Positions 51,847 to 60,670 of a stretch of 64,000 nucleotides of DNA are shown here, one piece after another. The position numbers and the translations under genes were made by a program. The notes beneath the pieces are model-generated. The model had not been told where the DNA came from. It saw only the letters and a program-made list of their open reading frames with translations, and ran no database searches. The number at the start of each line of letters is the position of its first letter. The stretch's first letter is position 1. Source of the DNA: Pectobacterium cacticida (GTDB lineage: Bacteria; Pseudomonadota; Gammaproteobacteria; Enterobacterales; Enterobacteriaceae); contig NZ_CP133656.1 in the NCBI RefSeq assembly GCF_036885195.1, forward strand, positions 62,001-126,000, given 5' to 3'.

Positions 51847-52296
51847 TTAGCCTGGTTGATCTGGGTTAACATCAGGGAAAACCTGTGACGTTTCTTGTCG
51901 GCGAATGTAGCGCCAGCCGCCGGATACGGGTGAGAAGCCGCAGGACACCATAAACCGCGCCAGCACATCTTCTTTGATTGCGGCATGATTAGCCGTGGCC
52001 AGCCACCACTCATTAACTTCGGGGATCTGTCGACGGGCTTCATCTATCAGCAGTTGACCTACGCCACGTCGCCGCGTGACTTCACGCACCATCAGATCAC
52101 TCAATTCTGCATATTCACCTTCAATCTCGACCAGTACGCCGCCTAATAATCGATCGTTAAAACGAGCGATAAAGAGTTGTCGATCGCTGGTGAGCTCAGC
52201 TTCGAGTAAATCGATGTTCTGGTGGGGCCAAATCTTAGCCAGATCAATTTTATCCTGGGGACTGAATCGGGTAAGACGTTCAACGGTTAATTTCAT
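51847..52296 (-). CDS. panM: PanD maturation factor (GNAT fold)
   Basis: 149 residues from the preferred start MKLTVERLTRFSPQDKIDLA (four codons inside the longest frame), which matches E. coli PanZ/PanM. The GNAT CoA-binding segment LMVREVTRRRGVGQLLIDEA is intact. It triggers self-processing of aspartate decarboxylase PanD and links beta-alanine/pantothenate synthesis to CoA. About 20 residues longer than E. coli at the C-terminus. Located between rpoH and the liv operon, as in E. coli. Confidence 0.9.
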   Translation of the reverse strand: MKLTVERLTRFSPQDKIDLAKIWPHQNIDLLEAELTSDRQLFIARFNDRLLGGVLVEIEGEYAELSDLMVREVTRRRGVGQLLIDEARRQIPEVNEWWLATANHAAIKEDVLARFMVSCGFSPVSGGWRYIRRQETSQVFPDVNPDQPG

Positions 52297-52314
52297 TTTT
52301 ATCGGCACCCCATT

Positions 52315-52348
52315 GTTTGAGTGAAGAATATGTTTGAGTGAAGAATAA
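52315..52348. repeat. 17-base tandem repeat upstream of panM
   Basis: GTTTGAGTGAAGAATAT (52315-52331) is followed directly by GTTTGAGTGAAGAATAA (52332-52348), 16 of 17 alike. It begins 19 bases upstream of the panM start, in its leader or promoter. Confidence 0.85.
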
Positions 52349-52717
52349 TGTCGTTGTCTTGTAACGAAAGCGTTATGTAACCTAATCTTTATGTTAATAG
52401 GGAAAATGTTTTTTTAATGACCATTTTTCCAATTAATATATCGCAATATTCCGTAATATTTAGAATATTAAGCCATAAATAAATATTTTGCTGGGTTATT
52501 AACCTAGTATTTTATTCTGTTGGCTTTGCTTGTTCCTGCTAGTGTTAGTTGATTTGCAGCATAAAATTCCTGTTTAATAATATGAAAAATAAAGCCTTAT
52601 TAGAAACTATTACTAATAATAACCTAAGCTACTCTTACTTATAGGAAAATAGTCAGGTTATGGCTGATGATGGTCAGGTTTTCGGCAATATCCATAATGG
52701 CAGATAGGGTGAAAAGA
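52349..52717. other. liv operon upstream region
   Basis: A 369-base, strongly AT-rich, gene-free stretch with repeated AATATT motifs (about 52443-52475), suited to Lrp or H-NS type control. The liv genes of E. coli are Lrp- and leucine-regulated; no exact site was assigned here. Confidence 0.4.
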
Positions 52718-53830
52718 ATGAAATTTAGTAAAGGTAACGTATTGCTGATGGGCTGTATGGCTATGGCGTTGAGTCATGCCGTGAATGCTAAAGATATTAA
52801 GGTCGCGGTAGTTGGCGCGATGTCTGGGCCGGTAGCGCAGTATGGGGATATGGAGTTTATTGGCGCACGTCAGGCCATTGCCGATATCAATGCTAAAGGT
52901 GGCGTAAACGGTAATACGTTGGTTGGTGTTGAGTATGATGACGCATGCGATCCTAAACAGGCCGTGGCCGTCGCGAATAAGGTCATCAACGACGGTATCC
53001 GCTACGTTATTGGCCATCTGTGTTCTTCTTCTACACAACCGGCGTCTGATATCTATGAGGAAGAAGGCGTACTCATGATTACACCCGCGGCAACCAACGC
53101 GGATTTGACCACGCGTGGTTACAACATGGTGCTGCGTACGACGGGCCTGGATTCCGATCAAGGGCCAACCTCGGCAAAATACATTGTCGATACCATCAAG
53201 CCGCAGCGTATCGCTGTGGTGCATGATAAACAGCAATACGGTGAAGGCCTGGCCCGCTCGGTGCAGGACAGCCTGAAAAAAGCGGGTGCGAATGTCGTAC
53301 TGTTTGAGGGGGTGACGGCGGGTGACAAAGACTTTTCTACTCTCGTGGCACGTTTGAAGAAAGAGAACGTCGATTTTGTTTATTTTGGCGGTTACTACCC
53401 GGAAATGGGGCAGATTTTACGCCAATCGCGCCAGGCTGGCATGACCACTACATTCATGGGGCCAGAGGGCGTGGGTAACGCTTCGCTGTCTAATATCGCG
53501 GGCGATGCATCAGAAGGCATGCTGGTGACGTTGCCGAAGCGCTATGATCAGGTGCCGGCTAACCAACCGATCGTCGATGCGTTAAAAGCCAAAAAGCTGG
53601 ATCCAACGGGGCCGTTTGTCTGGACGACTTACGCTGCGTTGCAATCGCTGACGACGGCGATGACTCGTACCGGTAGCGATGAGCCGGAAAAACTGGCCGC
53701 CGATCTGAAAGCACATCCCGTGGATACCGTGATGGGGCCATTAAGCTGGGATGAAAAAGGTGACCTGAAAGGGTTTGAATTTGGCGTATTTGAGTGGCAC
53801 AAGGACGGCACGTCTAGCGCCGTGAAATAA
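52718..53830 (+). CDS. livK: Branched-chain amino acid-binding protein
   Basis: 370 residues with signal peptide (MKFSKGNVLLMGCMAMALSHAVNA-KD). The mature start DIKVAVVGAMSGPVAQYGD, then GHLCSSSTQPASDIYEEEG with the cysteine pair and TPAATNADLTTRGYNMVLRT, are those of LivJ/LivK periplasmic binding proteins for leucine, isoleucine and valine. The frame is open from 52667 but the signal peptide fixes the start at 52718. Unlike E. coli, only one binding protein gene (no separate livJ) is next to panM, so it probably serves all three amino acids. Confidence 0.93.
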   Translation: MKFSKGNVLLMGCMAMALSHAVNAKDIKVAVVGAMSGPVAQYGDMEFIGARQAIADINAKGGVNGNTLVGVEYDDACDPKQAVAVANKVINDGIRYVIGHLCSSSTQPASDIYEEEGVLMITPAATNADLTTRGYNMVLRTTGLDSDQGPTSAKYIVDTIKPQRIAVVHDKQQYGEGLARSVQDSLKKAGANVVLFEGVTAGDKDFSTLVARLKKENVDFVYFGGYYPEMGQILRQSRQAGMTTTFMGPEGVGNASLSNIAGDASEGMLVTLPKRYDQVPANQPIVDALKAKKLDPTGPFVWTTYAALQSLTTAMTRTGSDEPEKLAADLKAHPVDTVMGPLSWDEKGDLKGFEFGVFEWHKDGTSSAVK

Positions 53831-53943
53831 TCCTTAAACCGGGGCAGACGATGGGTGAATGTGCCGTAATCTGCCTCTCCCCAACGTGGGACGCATTTTC
53901 CGTCTTCCGCGTGTGTGCCACAACGAATCCCTCAATACCGGCA

Positions 53944-53968
53944 CTCCCGACGCCGTAAGGTGCGGGAG
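53944..53968 (+). other. Intercistronic hairpin livK-livH
   Basis: CTCCCG and CGGGAG pair around a 13-base loop in the 157-base gap between livK and livH. Such hairpins usually protect the abundant binding-protein message and lower downstream expression. Confidence 0.4.
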
Positions 53969-53987
53969 CAGCATGTAAGGTTAAGGT

Positions 53988-54914
53988 ATGTCCGAGCAGT
54001 TTCTTTACTTTTTTCAGCAGATGTTCAACGGTCTGACGTTGGGCAGCACTTATGCGCTGATCGCCATTGGTTACACCATGGTTTACGGCATTATCGGCAT
54101 GATTAACTTCGCGCACGGCGAAGTTTACATGATCGGTAGCTATGTCTCCTTTATCGTTATTGCGGCGTTGATGATGATGGGTATCGATACCGGCTGGCTG
54201 CTGATTGGCGTCGCTTTTATTGCCGCCGTCGTGATTTCCAGCGCCTATGGCTGGAGTATCGAGCGAGTCGCTTATCGGCCCGTCCGAACGTCAAAGCGTC
54301 TGATTGCGCTGATTTCCGCTATTGGGATGTCAATTTTCCTGCAAAACTATGTCAGCCTGAATCAGGGATCACGGGATGTGGCGCTGCCGAGTCTGGTGAC
54401 CGGTCAGTGGGTGCTGGGCGAGAGTAATGGTTTTGCCGCCACCATTAGTGCCATGCAGTTGACCATCTGGATTGTTACGTTCCTCGCCATGCTGGCGCTG
54501 ACGTTGTTCATTCGCTATTCCCGTATGGGACGCGCCTGCCGCGCCTGCGCGGAAGACTTGAAAATGGCAAGTCTGCTGGGTATTAGCACCGATCGCGTCA
54601 TTTCCCTAACCTTTGTTATCGGCGCGCTCATGGCGGCCGTTGCTGGTGTGCTGCTAGGGCAGTTTTACGGCGTTATTAACCCCTATATCGGCTTTATGGC
54701 CGGGATGAAAGCCTTTACCGCAGCGGTACTGGGCGGAATCGGCAGCATCCCTGGCGCGATGATCGGTGGGCTGATTCTGGGCGTAGCCGAAGCGCTGACG
54801 TCCGCTTATCTGAGCACAGAATACAAAGATGCGGTGTCGTTCGCGTTGCTGATAGTGGTGCTGCTGGTGATGCCAACCGGCATCTTAGGTCGCCCGGAGG
54901 TTGAGAAAGTATGA
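53988..54914 (+). CDS. livH: Branched-chain amino acid ABC permease LivH
   Basis: 308 residues, about eight membrane helices. Family motifs include TLGSTYALIAIGYTMVYGII, GMINFAHGEVYMIGSYVSFI and the C-terminal AGMKAFTAAVLGGIGSIPGA. Forms the membrane channel with LivM. Overlaps livM by 4 bases. Confidence 0.96.
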   Translation: MSEQFLYFFQQMFNGLTLGSTYALIAIGYTMVYGIIGMINFAHGEVYMIGSYVSFIVIAALMMMGIDTGWLLIGVAFIAAVVISSAYGWSIERVAYRPVRTSKRLIALISAIGMSIFLQNYVSLNQGSRDVALPSLVTGQWVLGESNGFAATISAMQLTIWIVTFLAMLALTLFIRYSRMGRACRACAEDLKMASLLGISTDRVISLTFVIGALMAAVAGVLLGQFYGVINPYIGFMAGMKAFTAAVLGGIGSIPGAMIGGLILGVAEALTSAYLSTEYKDAVSFALLIVVLLVMPTGILGRPEVEKV

Positions 54915-56185
54915 AATCGCTCAATCTGTTTAATGCGTTGGTTTCCGCGCTTATGTTGCTGGTGTTGGCCTCGTTCTTAATGGGTATGCAACTGGCGCTG
55001 GACGGCACTAAACTGGTAGTTCATGGCGCTGATAAAGTCCGCTGGTATTGGATTGGCGCAGGCTGCGTCGTCGTGTTCTTCTTCCAACTGATCCGTCCGT
55101 TCTTCCAGCAAAACCTCAAGAAATTTTCCACGCCGTCGCTGGTGCTGCCGAGTTTTGATGGCAGTACGCCGCGGCAGAAGGTATTGGCTGCGGCATTGAT
55201 TATCGCCGCTATCGCCTGGCCGTTTCTGGTCTCACGCGGAACGGTGGATATTGCCACTCTCACGCTGATTTACGTGATGTTGGGGCTGGGTTTAAACGTA
55301 GTGGTGGGTTTGTCCGGGTTGCTGGTATTAGGTTACGGCGGGTTTTACGCTATTGGCGCTTATACCTATGCATTACTGAACCATTATTACGGATTAGGCT
55401 TCTGGGAAAGCCTGCCGCTGGCGGGCATGGCGGCGGCACTGTCGGGTTTCCTGCTGGGGTTCCCGGTACTGCGCTTGCGCGGTGACTATCTGGCGATTGT
55501 GACGCTTGGATTCGGAGAGATTGTCCGTATTCTATTGCTGAATAATACCGAAATTACCGGTGGCCCGAACGGTATCAGCCAAATCCCTAAACCGACCTTC
55601 TTTGGTTTGGAGTTCAGCCGTAGCGCCCGCAGTGGCGGCTGGGACACATTCCACAATTTCTTCGGCCTGAAATACGATCCCAGCGATCGCATCATCTTCC
55701 TCTATTTAGTTGCGCTCCTGTTGGTTGTCCTGACTCTGTTTGTGATAAACCGCCTGTTGCGGATGCCGCTGGGCCGGGCGTGGGAAGCGTTGCGCGATGA
55801 TGAGATCGCCTGCCGCTCTCTGGGGCTAAGCCCAACGCGCATCAAGTTGACGGCGTTTACTATTAGCGCCGCGTTCGCCGGGTTTGCTGGTACGCTGTTT
55901 GCCGCGCGTCAGGGCTTCGTCAGCCCGGAATCTTTTACGTTTGCTGAATCTGCTTTTGTGCTGGCTATTGTGGTTCTGGGCGGTATGGGCTCGCAATTTG
56001 CGGTTATTCTCGCGGCAATCCTGCTGGTGGTATCGCGCGAACTGATGCGCGACCTGAATGAATACAGCATGTTGTTGCTGGGGGCGTTAATGGTGTTAAT
56101 GATGATCTGGCGTCCGCAAGGTCTGCTGCCAATGAAGCGTCCTGAGATGAAGCTGGAAGTGACGAAGAAGGAAGAGCAAGCATGA
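54911..56185 (+). CDS. livM: Branched-chain amino acid ABC permease LivM
   Basis: 424 residues, length as in E. coli. An N-terminal extension with two helices, then the LivM permease core: MLGLGLNVVVGLSGLLVLGY, GRAWEALRDDEIACRSLGLS (coupling loop) and FVLAIVVLGGMGSQFAVILA. Partner of LivH; overlaps livG by 4 bases. Confidence 0.96.
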   Translation: MKSLNLFNALVSALMLLVLASFLMGMQLALDGTKLVVHGADKVRWYWIGAGCVVVFFFQLIRPFFQQNLKKFSTPSLVLPSFDGSTPRQKVLAAALIIAAIAWPFLVSRGTVDIATLTLIYVMLGLGLNVVVGLSGLLVLGYGGFYAIGAYTYALLNHYYGLGFWESLPLAGMAAALSGFLLGFPVLRLRGDYLAIVTLGFGEIVRILLLNNTEITGGPNGISQIPKPTFFGLEFSRSARSGGWDTFHNFFGLKYDPSDRIIFLYLVALLLVVLTLFVINRLLRMPLGRAWEALRDDEIACRSLGLSPTRIKLTAFTISAAFAGFAGTLFAARQGFVSPESFTFAESAFVLAIVVLGGMGSQFAVILAAILLVVSRELMRDLNEYSMLLLGALMVLMMIWRPQGLLPMKRPEMKLEVTKKEEQA

Positions 56186-56949
56186 TGCAGCCACTGTTAT
56201 CCGTCAGAGGACTGATGATGCGTTTTGGCGGCCTACTGGCAGTCAACAACGTAGAACTGGATATTCATGCTGGCGAAATTGTTTCGTTGATCGGCCCAAA
56301 TGGAGCCGGAAAAACGACGGTATTTAACTGCCTGACAGGGTTTTATCGCCCGAGCGGCGGCACCATCATGCTGCGCGATCGTCACTTGGAAGGGCTGCCC
56401 GGACAGACCATCGCCCGCATGGGCGTGGTGCGAACGTTCCAGCACGTCCGACTGTTCCGTGAAATGACGGTAGTGGAAAATTTATTAGTGGCGCAGCATC
56501 AGCACCTGAAAAGCGGCGTGTTTGCCGGGTTATTAAAAACGCCGGGCTTTCGTCGTGCGGAAGCCGATGCACAGGATCGCGCTGCAGTGTGGTTGGAGCG
56601 TATTGGCCTGCTGGATTTAGCAAATCGCCAGGCGGGGAATCTGGCATACGGTCAGCAGCGGCGTCTGGAAATTGCTCGCTGTATGGTGACGCGGCCTGAG
56701 TTACTGATGCTGGATGAACCCGCTGCCGGTCTCAATCCGAAAGAAACCGACGAGTTAAACCAACTGATTTTGGAATTGCGCGATAACCATCGGGTGTCCG
56801 TTTTGCTGATTGAGCACGACATGAAACTGGTGATGGGTATTTCCGATCGAATTTATGTTGTCAATCAGGGGACGCCGCTGGCACAAGGCACGCCGGATGA
56901 AATTCGCAATAACCCAGATGTCATCCGTGCCTATCTGGGTGAAGGATAA
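56182..56949 (+). CDS. livG: Branched-chain amino acid ABC ATPase LivG
   Basis: 255 residues. Walker A GPNGAGKTTVFNCLTGF, Q-loop VRTFQHVRLFREMTV, signature NLAYGQQRRLEIARCMV, Walker B LLMLDEPAAGLNPKE and H-loop LLIEHDMKLVM. Ends QGTPDEIRNNPDVIRAYLGE, the LivG family tail. livF starts 5 bases later. Confidence 0.96.
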   Translation: MMQPLLSVRGLMMRFGGLLAVNNVELDIHAGEIVSLIGPNGAGKTTVFNCLTGFYRPSGGTIMLRDRHLEGLPGQTIARMGVVRTFQHVRLFREMTVVENLLVAQHQHLKSGVFAGLLKTPGFRRAEADAQDRAAVWLERIGLLDLANRQAGNLAYGQQRRLEIARCMVTRPELLMLDEPAAGLNPKETDELNQLILELRDNHRVSVLLIEHDMKLVMGISDRIYVVNQGTPLAQGTPDEIRNNPDVIRAYLGEG

Positions 56950-56954
56950 CGTTT

Positions 56955-57657
56955 ATGCTGTCATTACATCGGGTTTCGGCCCATTACGGAAAAATTCAGG
57001 CATTGCATCAAGTTAGCCTGCATATTAACCAGGGTGAGATTGTTACATTGATCGGGGCAAACGGTGCGGGTAAAACCACGCTGTTAGGCACGCTGTGCGG
57101 CGACCCGCGGGCATCGGAAGGGACTATTACATTCGACGGAAAAGACATTACCCACTGGCAGACGGCGCAGATTATGCGTAACGCGATTGCTATTGTGCCG
57201 GAAGGTCGCCGTGTTTTTTCCCGCATGACGGTAGAAGAAAATCTGGCGATGGGGGGGGTTCTTTGTTGAACGCGATCACTATCAAGCGCGCATTACACGC
57301 GTCTACGATCTGTTTCCACGTCTGTATGAGCGACGCGCTCAGCGTGCTGGCACGATGTCCGGCGGTGAACAACAGATGCTGGCGATTGGCCGCGCCTTGA
57401 TGAGTCAGCCGCGGCTACTCCTGCTCGATGAGCCATCGCTGGGCTTAGCGCCAATCATCATTCAGCAAATATTCGATACGATCCAGCAACTGCGTGAAGA
57501 AGGTATGACCATCTTTCTCGTAGAGCAAAACGCAAATCAGGCGCTCAAATTGGCCGACCGCGGTTATGTACTTGAAAACGGTCATGTCGTGTTGGAAGAT
57601 ACCGGCGCGGCATTATTAGCTAATGAAGCGGTACGCTCGGCCTATCTGGGCGGATAA
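56955..57657 (+). pseudogene. livF: Branched-chain amino acid ABC ATPase LivF, frameshifted
   Basis: The N-terminal part is normal: Walker A GANGAGKTTLLGTLCGD and VPEGRRVFSRMTVEENLAMG. A run of eight G (57251-57258) then shifts the frame and stops at TGA (57267-57269). Removing one G restores the family sequence GGFFVERDHYQARITRVYDL, and the second part (from 57268 in the other frame) carries signature MSGGEQQMLAIGRAL, LLLDEPSLGLAPIII and VRSAYLGG to 57657. As read, the importer would lack its second ATPase. A true mutation, slippage in the G run, or a sequencing error are all possible. Everything else in both halves is well conserved, which suggests a recent event or an error. Confidence 0.88.
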
Positions 57658-57679
57658 GATAAATTTTAATAGAGAGTCG

Positions 57680-57709
57680 ATATCAGGCCGGATCACCGGC
57701 CTGATATCG
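57680..57709 (+). terminator. Strong perfect hairpin after livF
   Basis: GATATCAGGCCGG pairs perfectly with CCGGCCTGATATC around ATCA: 13 base pairs, 22 bases past livF and 18 before the next start. No T run follows, so it may only reduce read-through into the aminotransferase gene. Confidence 0.65.
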
Positions 57710-57727
57710 TAGAAGGGTTAAGAAAAA

Positions 57728-58918
57728 ATGGCCATTGAAGGGTTGCTTGCGCAGCGTATCGCTCAGCTAAAAAGTTCCGCTATCCGCGAACTGCTGAAAC
57801 ACAGCAAGATGGAAAATATTATCTCGCTGGCCGGAGGGATTCCGTCGGATGCATTGTTTGATTTTGAAGGGCTACACCAGGCGACACAAATAGCGATTAC
57901 CGAACAGCCGAAAACGGCATTCCAGTATGGTCTAACTGAGGGGAGTGGCGTATTGCGCGATCGCATCGCCGAACTGTGCGCCGTGCGTGGCGTTAACACG
58001 CGCGGTGAAGATATTGTGGTGACGGCGGGTTCGCAGCAGGCGCTGGATCTGATAATGCGCGCGATGGTCGATCCGGGCGATGTGTTCGTCGTTGAACGAC
58101 CAACGTATCTGGCAGCGTTACAAACGCTGCAATTGGCGCAGGCGCAGGTGATGTCGGTGTCGTCTGATGCCGACGGCATGGTGGTTGATGAGCTGGAAGC
58201 GTTGCTGAAGACGCAGCGCATCAAAGGGGTTTATATCGTCCCTAACTTTGGCAACCCAAGCGGCGTGACGTTAAGTCATGAACGTCGCCTGCAATTGGTT
58301 AAGCTGGCGGAGCGTTACGGGTTTGTGATTATCGAAGACGATCCCTATGGCGAATTGCGCTTTACCGAAGAACGCAATGCTACGCTGTTTCAGCTGGCGC
58401 AGGAGACATCCGGTAGTACGGAAAACGTACTGTATACCTCTTCGTTTTCCAAAGTACTGGCGCCGGGGCTACGTCTCGGCTGGACGATTCTACCGGATTG
58501 GCTGTTGCACAAGGTGGCAATTATCAAACAGGCTGCCGACCTGCATGCCAGCTCGCTGTCGCAGACCGTCGCGGAATGCTATCTGGGATTGGGCCGCTTG
58601 GAATCTCAGATCGAAAAAATTCGCCATGCCTATAGGCATAAAGGTGAACGGCTGGCTCAACTGATTGAGCAGGAACTGGGGGATGTGATTACCTTTAACC
58701 CGCCGAAAGGTGGAATGTTCTTGTGGGCGAAATTCCGTCAGGACGATTTCAATACGACAGAATGGTTGAAGAAAACGCTGGAGCAGGGTGTGGTCTTTGT
58801 GCCGGGTGAATTTTTCTTCCCGGGGGATATCGATTACTCAACGTTACGTTTGTCTTTTGCGACGGCAACGGATGAGCAAATGCATGAAGCGGTGGCTCGT
58901 CTGCGTCGGTCGCTATAA
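57728..58918 (+). CDS. PLP-dependent aminotransferase (2-aminoadipate/LysN-like)
   Basis: 396 residues, fold type I aminotransferase of the LysN/MocR-catalytic-domain group. FQYGLTEGSGVLRDRIAELC, PNFGNPSGVTLSHERRLQLV (substrate/PLP region), IIEDDPYGELRF, and the lysine region LYTSSFSKVLAPGLRLGWTI are intact; no DNA-binding domain. An AAGG site precedes ATG. It lies 70 bases after livF, so it may be partly cotranscribed with the branched-chain amino acid importer, suggesting a branched-chain or aromatic amino acid substrate. Not resolvable from sequence. Confidence 0.82.
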   Translation: MAIEGLLAQRIAQLKSSAIRELLKHSKMENIISLAGGIPSDALFDFEGLHQATQIAITEQPKTAFQYGLTEGSGVLRDRIAELCAVRGVNTRGEDIVVTAGSQQALDLIMRAMVDPGDVFVVERPTYLAALQTLQLAQAQVMSVSSDADGMVVDELEALLKTQRIKGVYIVPNFGNPSGVTLSHERRLQLVKLAERYGFVIIEDDPYGELRFTEERNATLFQLAQETSGSTENVLYTSSFSKVLAPGLRLGWTILPDWLLHKVAIIKQAADLHASSLSQTVAECYLGLGRLESQIEKIRHAYRHKGERLAQLIEQELGDVITFNPPKGGMFLWAKFRQDDFNTTEWLKKTLEQGVVFVPGEFFFPGDIDYSTLRLSFATATDEQMHEAVARLRRSL

Positions 58919-58932
58919 TGGGGCGTTAAGGT

Positions 58933-58962
58933 AAAAAACCGCTGTAATATCAGCGGTTTTTT
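58933..58962 (+). terminator. Rho-independent terminator after the aminotransferase gene
   Basis: AAAACCGCTG pairs with CAGCGGTTTT around TAATAT, flanked by A on the left and T on the right; works in both directions between the convergent aminotransferase and rraA genes. Confidence 0.9.
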
Positions 58963-59005
58963 ATGTATCGAGTCACAAGCATCAGCCATGTCGCCGATGA
59001 TGAGA

Positions 59006-59491
59006 TCACTCGATATCCAGTGGGTCTTCCGACAAGATAATACCGGTGTTATCGGCATACAGGTGATCGCCGGAGAAAAAGGTGACGCCGCCAAAGTTGA
59101 CACGAATGTCGCTCTCGCCGATGCCCTCGCTAACCGCCCCGACGGGAATGGCCGCCATTGCCTGAATGCCAATATCCAGCTCTGCCAGATCGTCAACCTG
59201 ACGCACGGCACCATAAACGACGATGCCTTCCCATTCATTTTGCGTCGCCAGTCGGGCGATTTCCGCATCAACCAACGCGCGACGTACCGAACCGCCGCCA
59301 TCGACCAGAAGTACGCGCCCTAAGCCGTTCTCTTCAAGGAGATCGAAAAGCAGGCCATTATCCTCAAAACATTTCACCGTGGTGATTTTGCCACCAAATG
59401 AAGTACGCCCGCCAAAATTGGAGAACAGCGGTTCAACAACATTCACCTCTTCATGGTAGATATCGCACAGTTCGGAAGTATCGTATTTCAT
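59006..59491 (-). CDS. rraA: RNase E inhibitor RraA
   Basis: 161 residues. RraA binds the C-terminal scaffold of RNase E and damps RNA decay. Starts MKYDTSELCDIYHEEVNVVE, then FGGKITTVKCFEDNGLLFDL, LVDGGGSVRRALVDAEIARL and the GSVRRALVDAEIA motif common to the RraA/aldolase-like fold. Lies 120 bases after menA on the same strand, order conserved with E. coli. Confidence 0.96.
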   Translation of the reverse strand: MKYDTSELCDIYHEEVNVVEPLFSNFGGRTSFGGKITTVKCFEDNGLLFDLLEENGLGRVLLVDGGGSVRRALVDAEIARLATQNEWEGIVVYGAVRQVDDLAELDIGIQAMAAIPVGAVSEGIGESDIRVNFGGVTFFSGDHLYADNTGIILSEDPLDIE

Positions 59492-59611
59492 AGGATTAAC
59501 GTCTGTTTGCCACCGGGGTTACGAGTATATCCCTTTCTGGCGGCTGTTGGCAAAATCAACAAATGTTAACTTGATACGTATCAGTAAATACCCATCGTGC
59601 TTATTCTCTGA

Positions 59612-60529
59612 TTAGCTCAGGATTACCCCTACGGCGAACAGAATATTGGTCAGCAATGCACCCTTTACCGTTTTCTCCAGCATCGGACGCATACTGAATG
59701 CGCTGGTTTCACGTAATACATAGCGCGCCTGCCTGATGAGTAATGGGAGCGTCAGAATAAACAGCCAGCCAGCCAGACTGTGCAAATAAAACGCCGCAAA
59801 CAGGCCGAGGCAAATGGGTGCCAGTAGCAACAGTATGGTGTGGTAAAAGCGCGCTTTTTGTGCGCCGAGACGCACCGCCAGCGTGTTTTTCCCACTGATG
59901 CGATCGTTGTCGATATCGCGCAAGTTATTGATATTTAATACCGCAGTGGCTAACAGGCCGCAGGCCGTTGCCGGTAAGCATACGATGCTGTCAAAGTGAC
60001 CGGTTTGCAGGTAATAAGAGCCCGCGACGCTGAGCCAACCAAAGAAGATGAGCACCGAGATATCGCCGAGTCCGATGTAACCATACGGCTTGTTACCCAC
60101 GGTATAGGTGATGGCCGCGAAAATCGCTAACAGCCCCAGTATCAGGAAGCCGATGATATCCGCCGGTTTTTCACATGCCAGAATCACTAAGCTGACGCCG
60201 GAAACAATCGTGAGGATCACTGTCACAATCAGCGCATTACGCAACTGCGCTAATGTGATCGCACCCGTTTGAATACCTCGCAATGGCCCAATACGTTCTT
60301 TGGTATCACTGCCTTTAACCGCATCGCCATAGTCGTTCGCCAGATTGGAAAGGATTTGTAACAGCCCGGCGGTTAACAACGCCAGTAATGCTACGCCCGG
60401 TTTAAAACTGCTATGCCAGCTCGCGATGGCCGAGCCTGTGACGATAGACGCAAAAGCCAGGGGCAGCGTTTTGGGCCGCAGACTATCTAGCCAGGCTCTG
60501 GCTTTGCTCGTGTGGATCGATGAGGTCAT
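59612..60529 (-). CDS. menA: 1,4-dihydroxy-2-naphthoate polyprenyltransferase
   Basis: 305 residues from the preferred start MTSSIHTSKARAWLDSLRPK; the frame is open to 60637. UbiA-family membrane prenyltransferase of menaquinone synthesis that adds the octaprenyl chain to DHNA. Magnesium/prenyl-diphosphate motif NLANDYGDAVKGSDT and the second aspartate motif NINNLRDIDNDRISGKNTLA are intact, with about nine membrane helices. Follows the hslVU operon and a strong hairpin. Confidence 0.94.
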   Translation of the reverse strand: MTSSIHTSKARAWLDSLRPKTLPLAFASIVTGSAIASWHSSFKPGVALLALLTAGLLQILSNLANDYGDAVKGSDTKERIGPLRGIQTGAITLAQLRNALIVTVILTIVSGVSLVILACEKPADIIGFLILGLLAIFAAITYTVGNKPYGYIGLGDISVLIFFGWLSVAGSYYLQTGHFDSIVCLPATACGLLATAVLNINNLRDIDNDRISGKNTLAVRLGAQKARFYHTILLLLAPICLGLFAAFYLHSLAGWLFILTLPLLIRQARYVLRETSAFSMRPMLEKTVKGALLTNILFAVGVILS

Positions 60530-60617
60530 GGTGCGCTTCAATTTTATTGATGATTTAATAACGCAAATCATCGGTTTATAAACAAAAGTCGGTGACAGCG
60601 GGCCTATAAACAATAAC

Positions 60618-60635
60618 GGGAGGCCAACGCCTCCC
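60618..60635 (-). terminator. Terminator of the hslVU operon
   Basis: GGGAGGC-GTTG-GCCTCCC, a perfect 7-base-pair stem with a 4-base loop, followed on the minus strand by GTTATTGTTTAT; 36 bases past hslU. Confidence 0.75.
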
Positions 60636-60670
60636 ACTTTATCGTTAATCGTGCGATCCGCGGAAACGGA

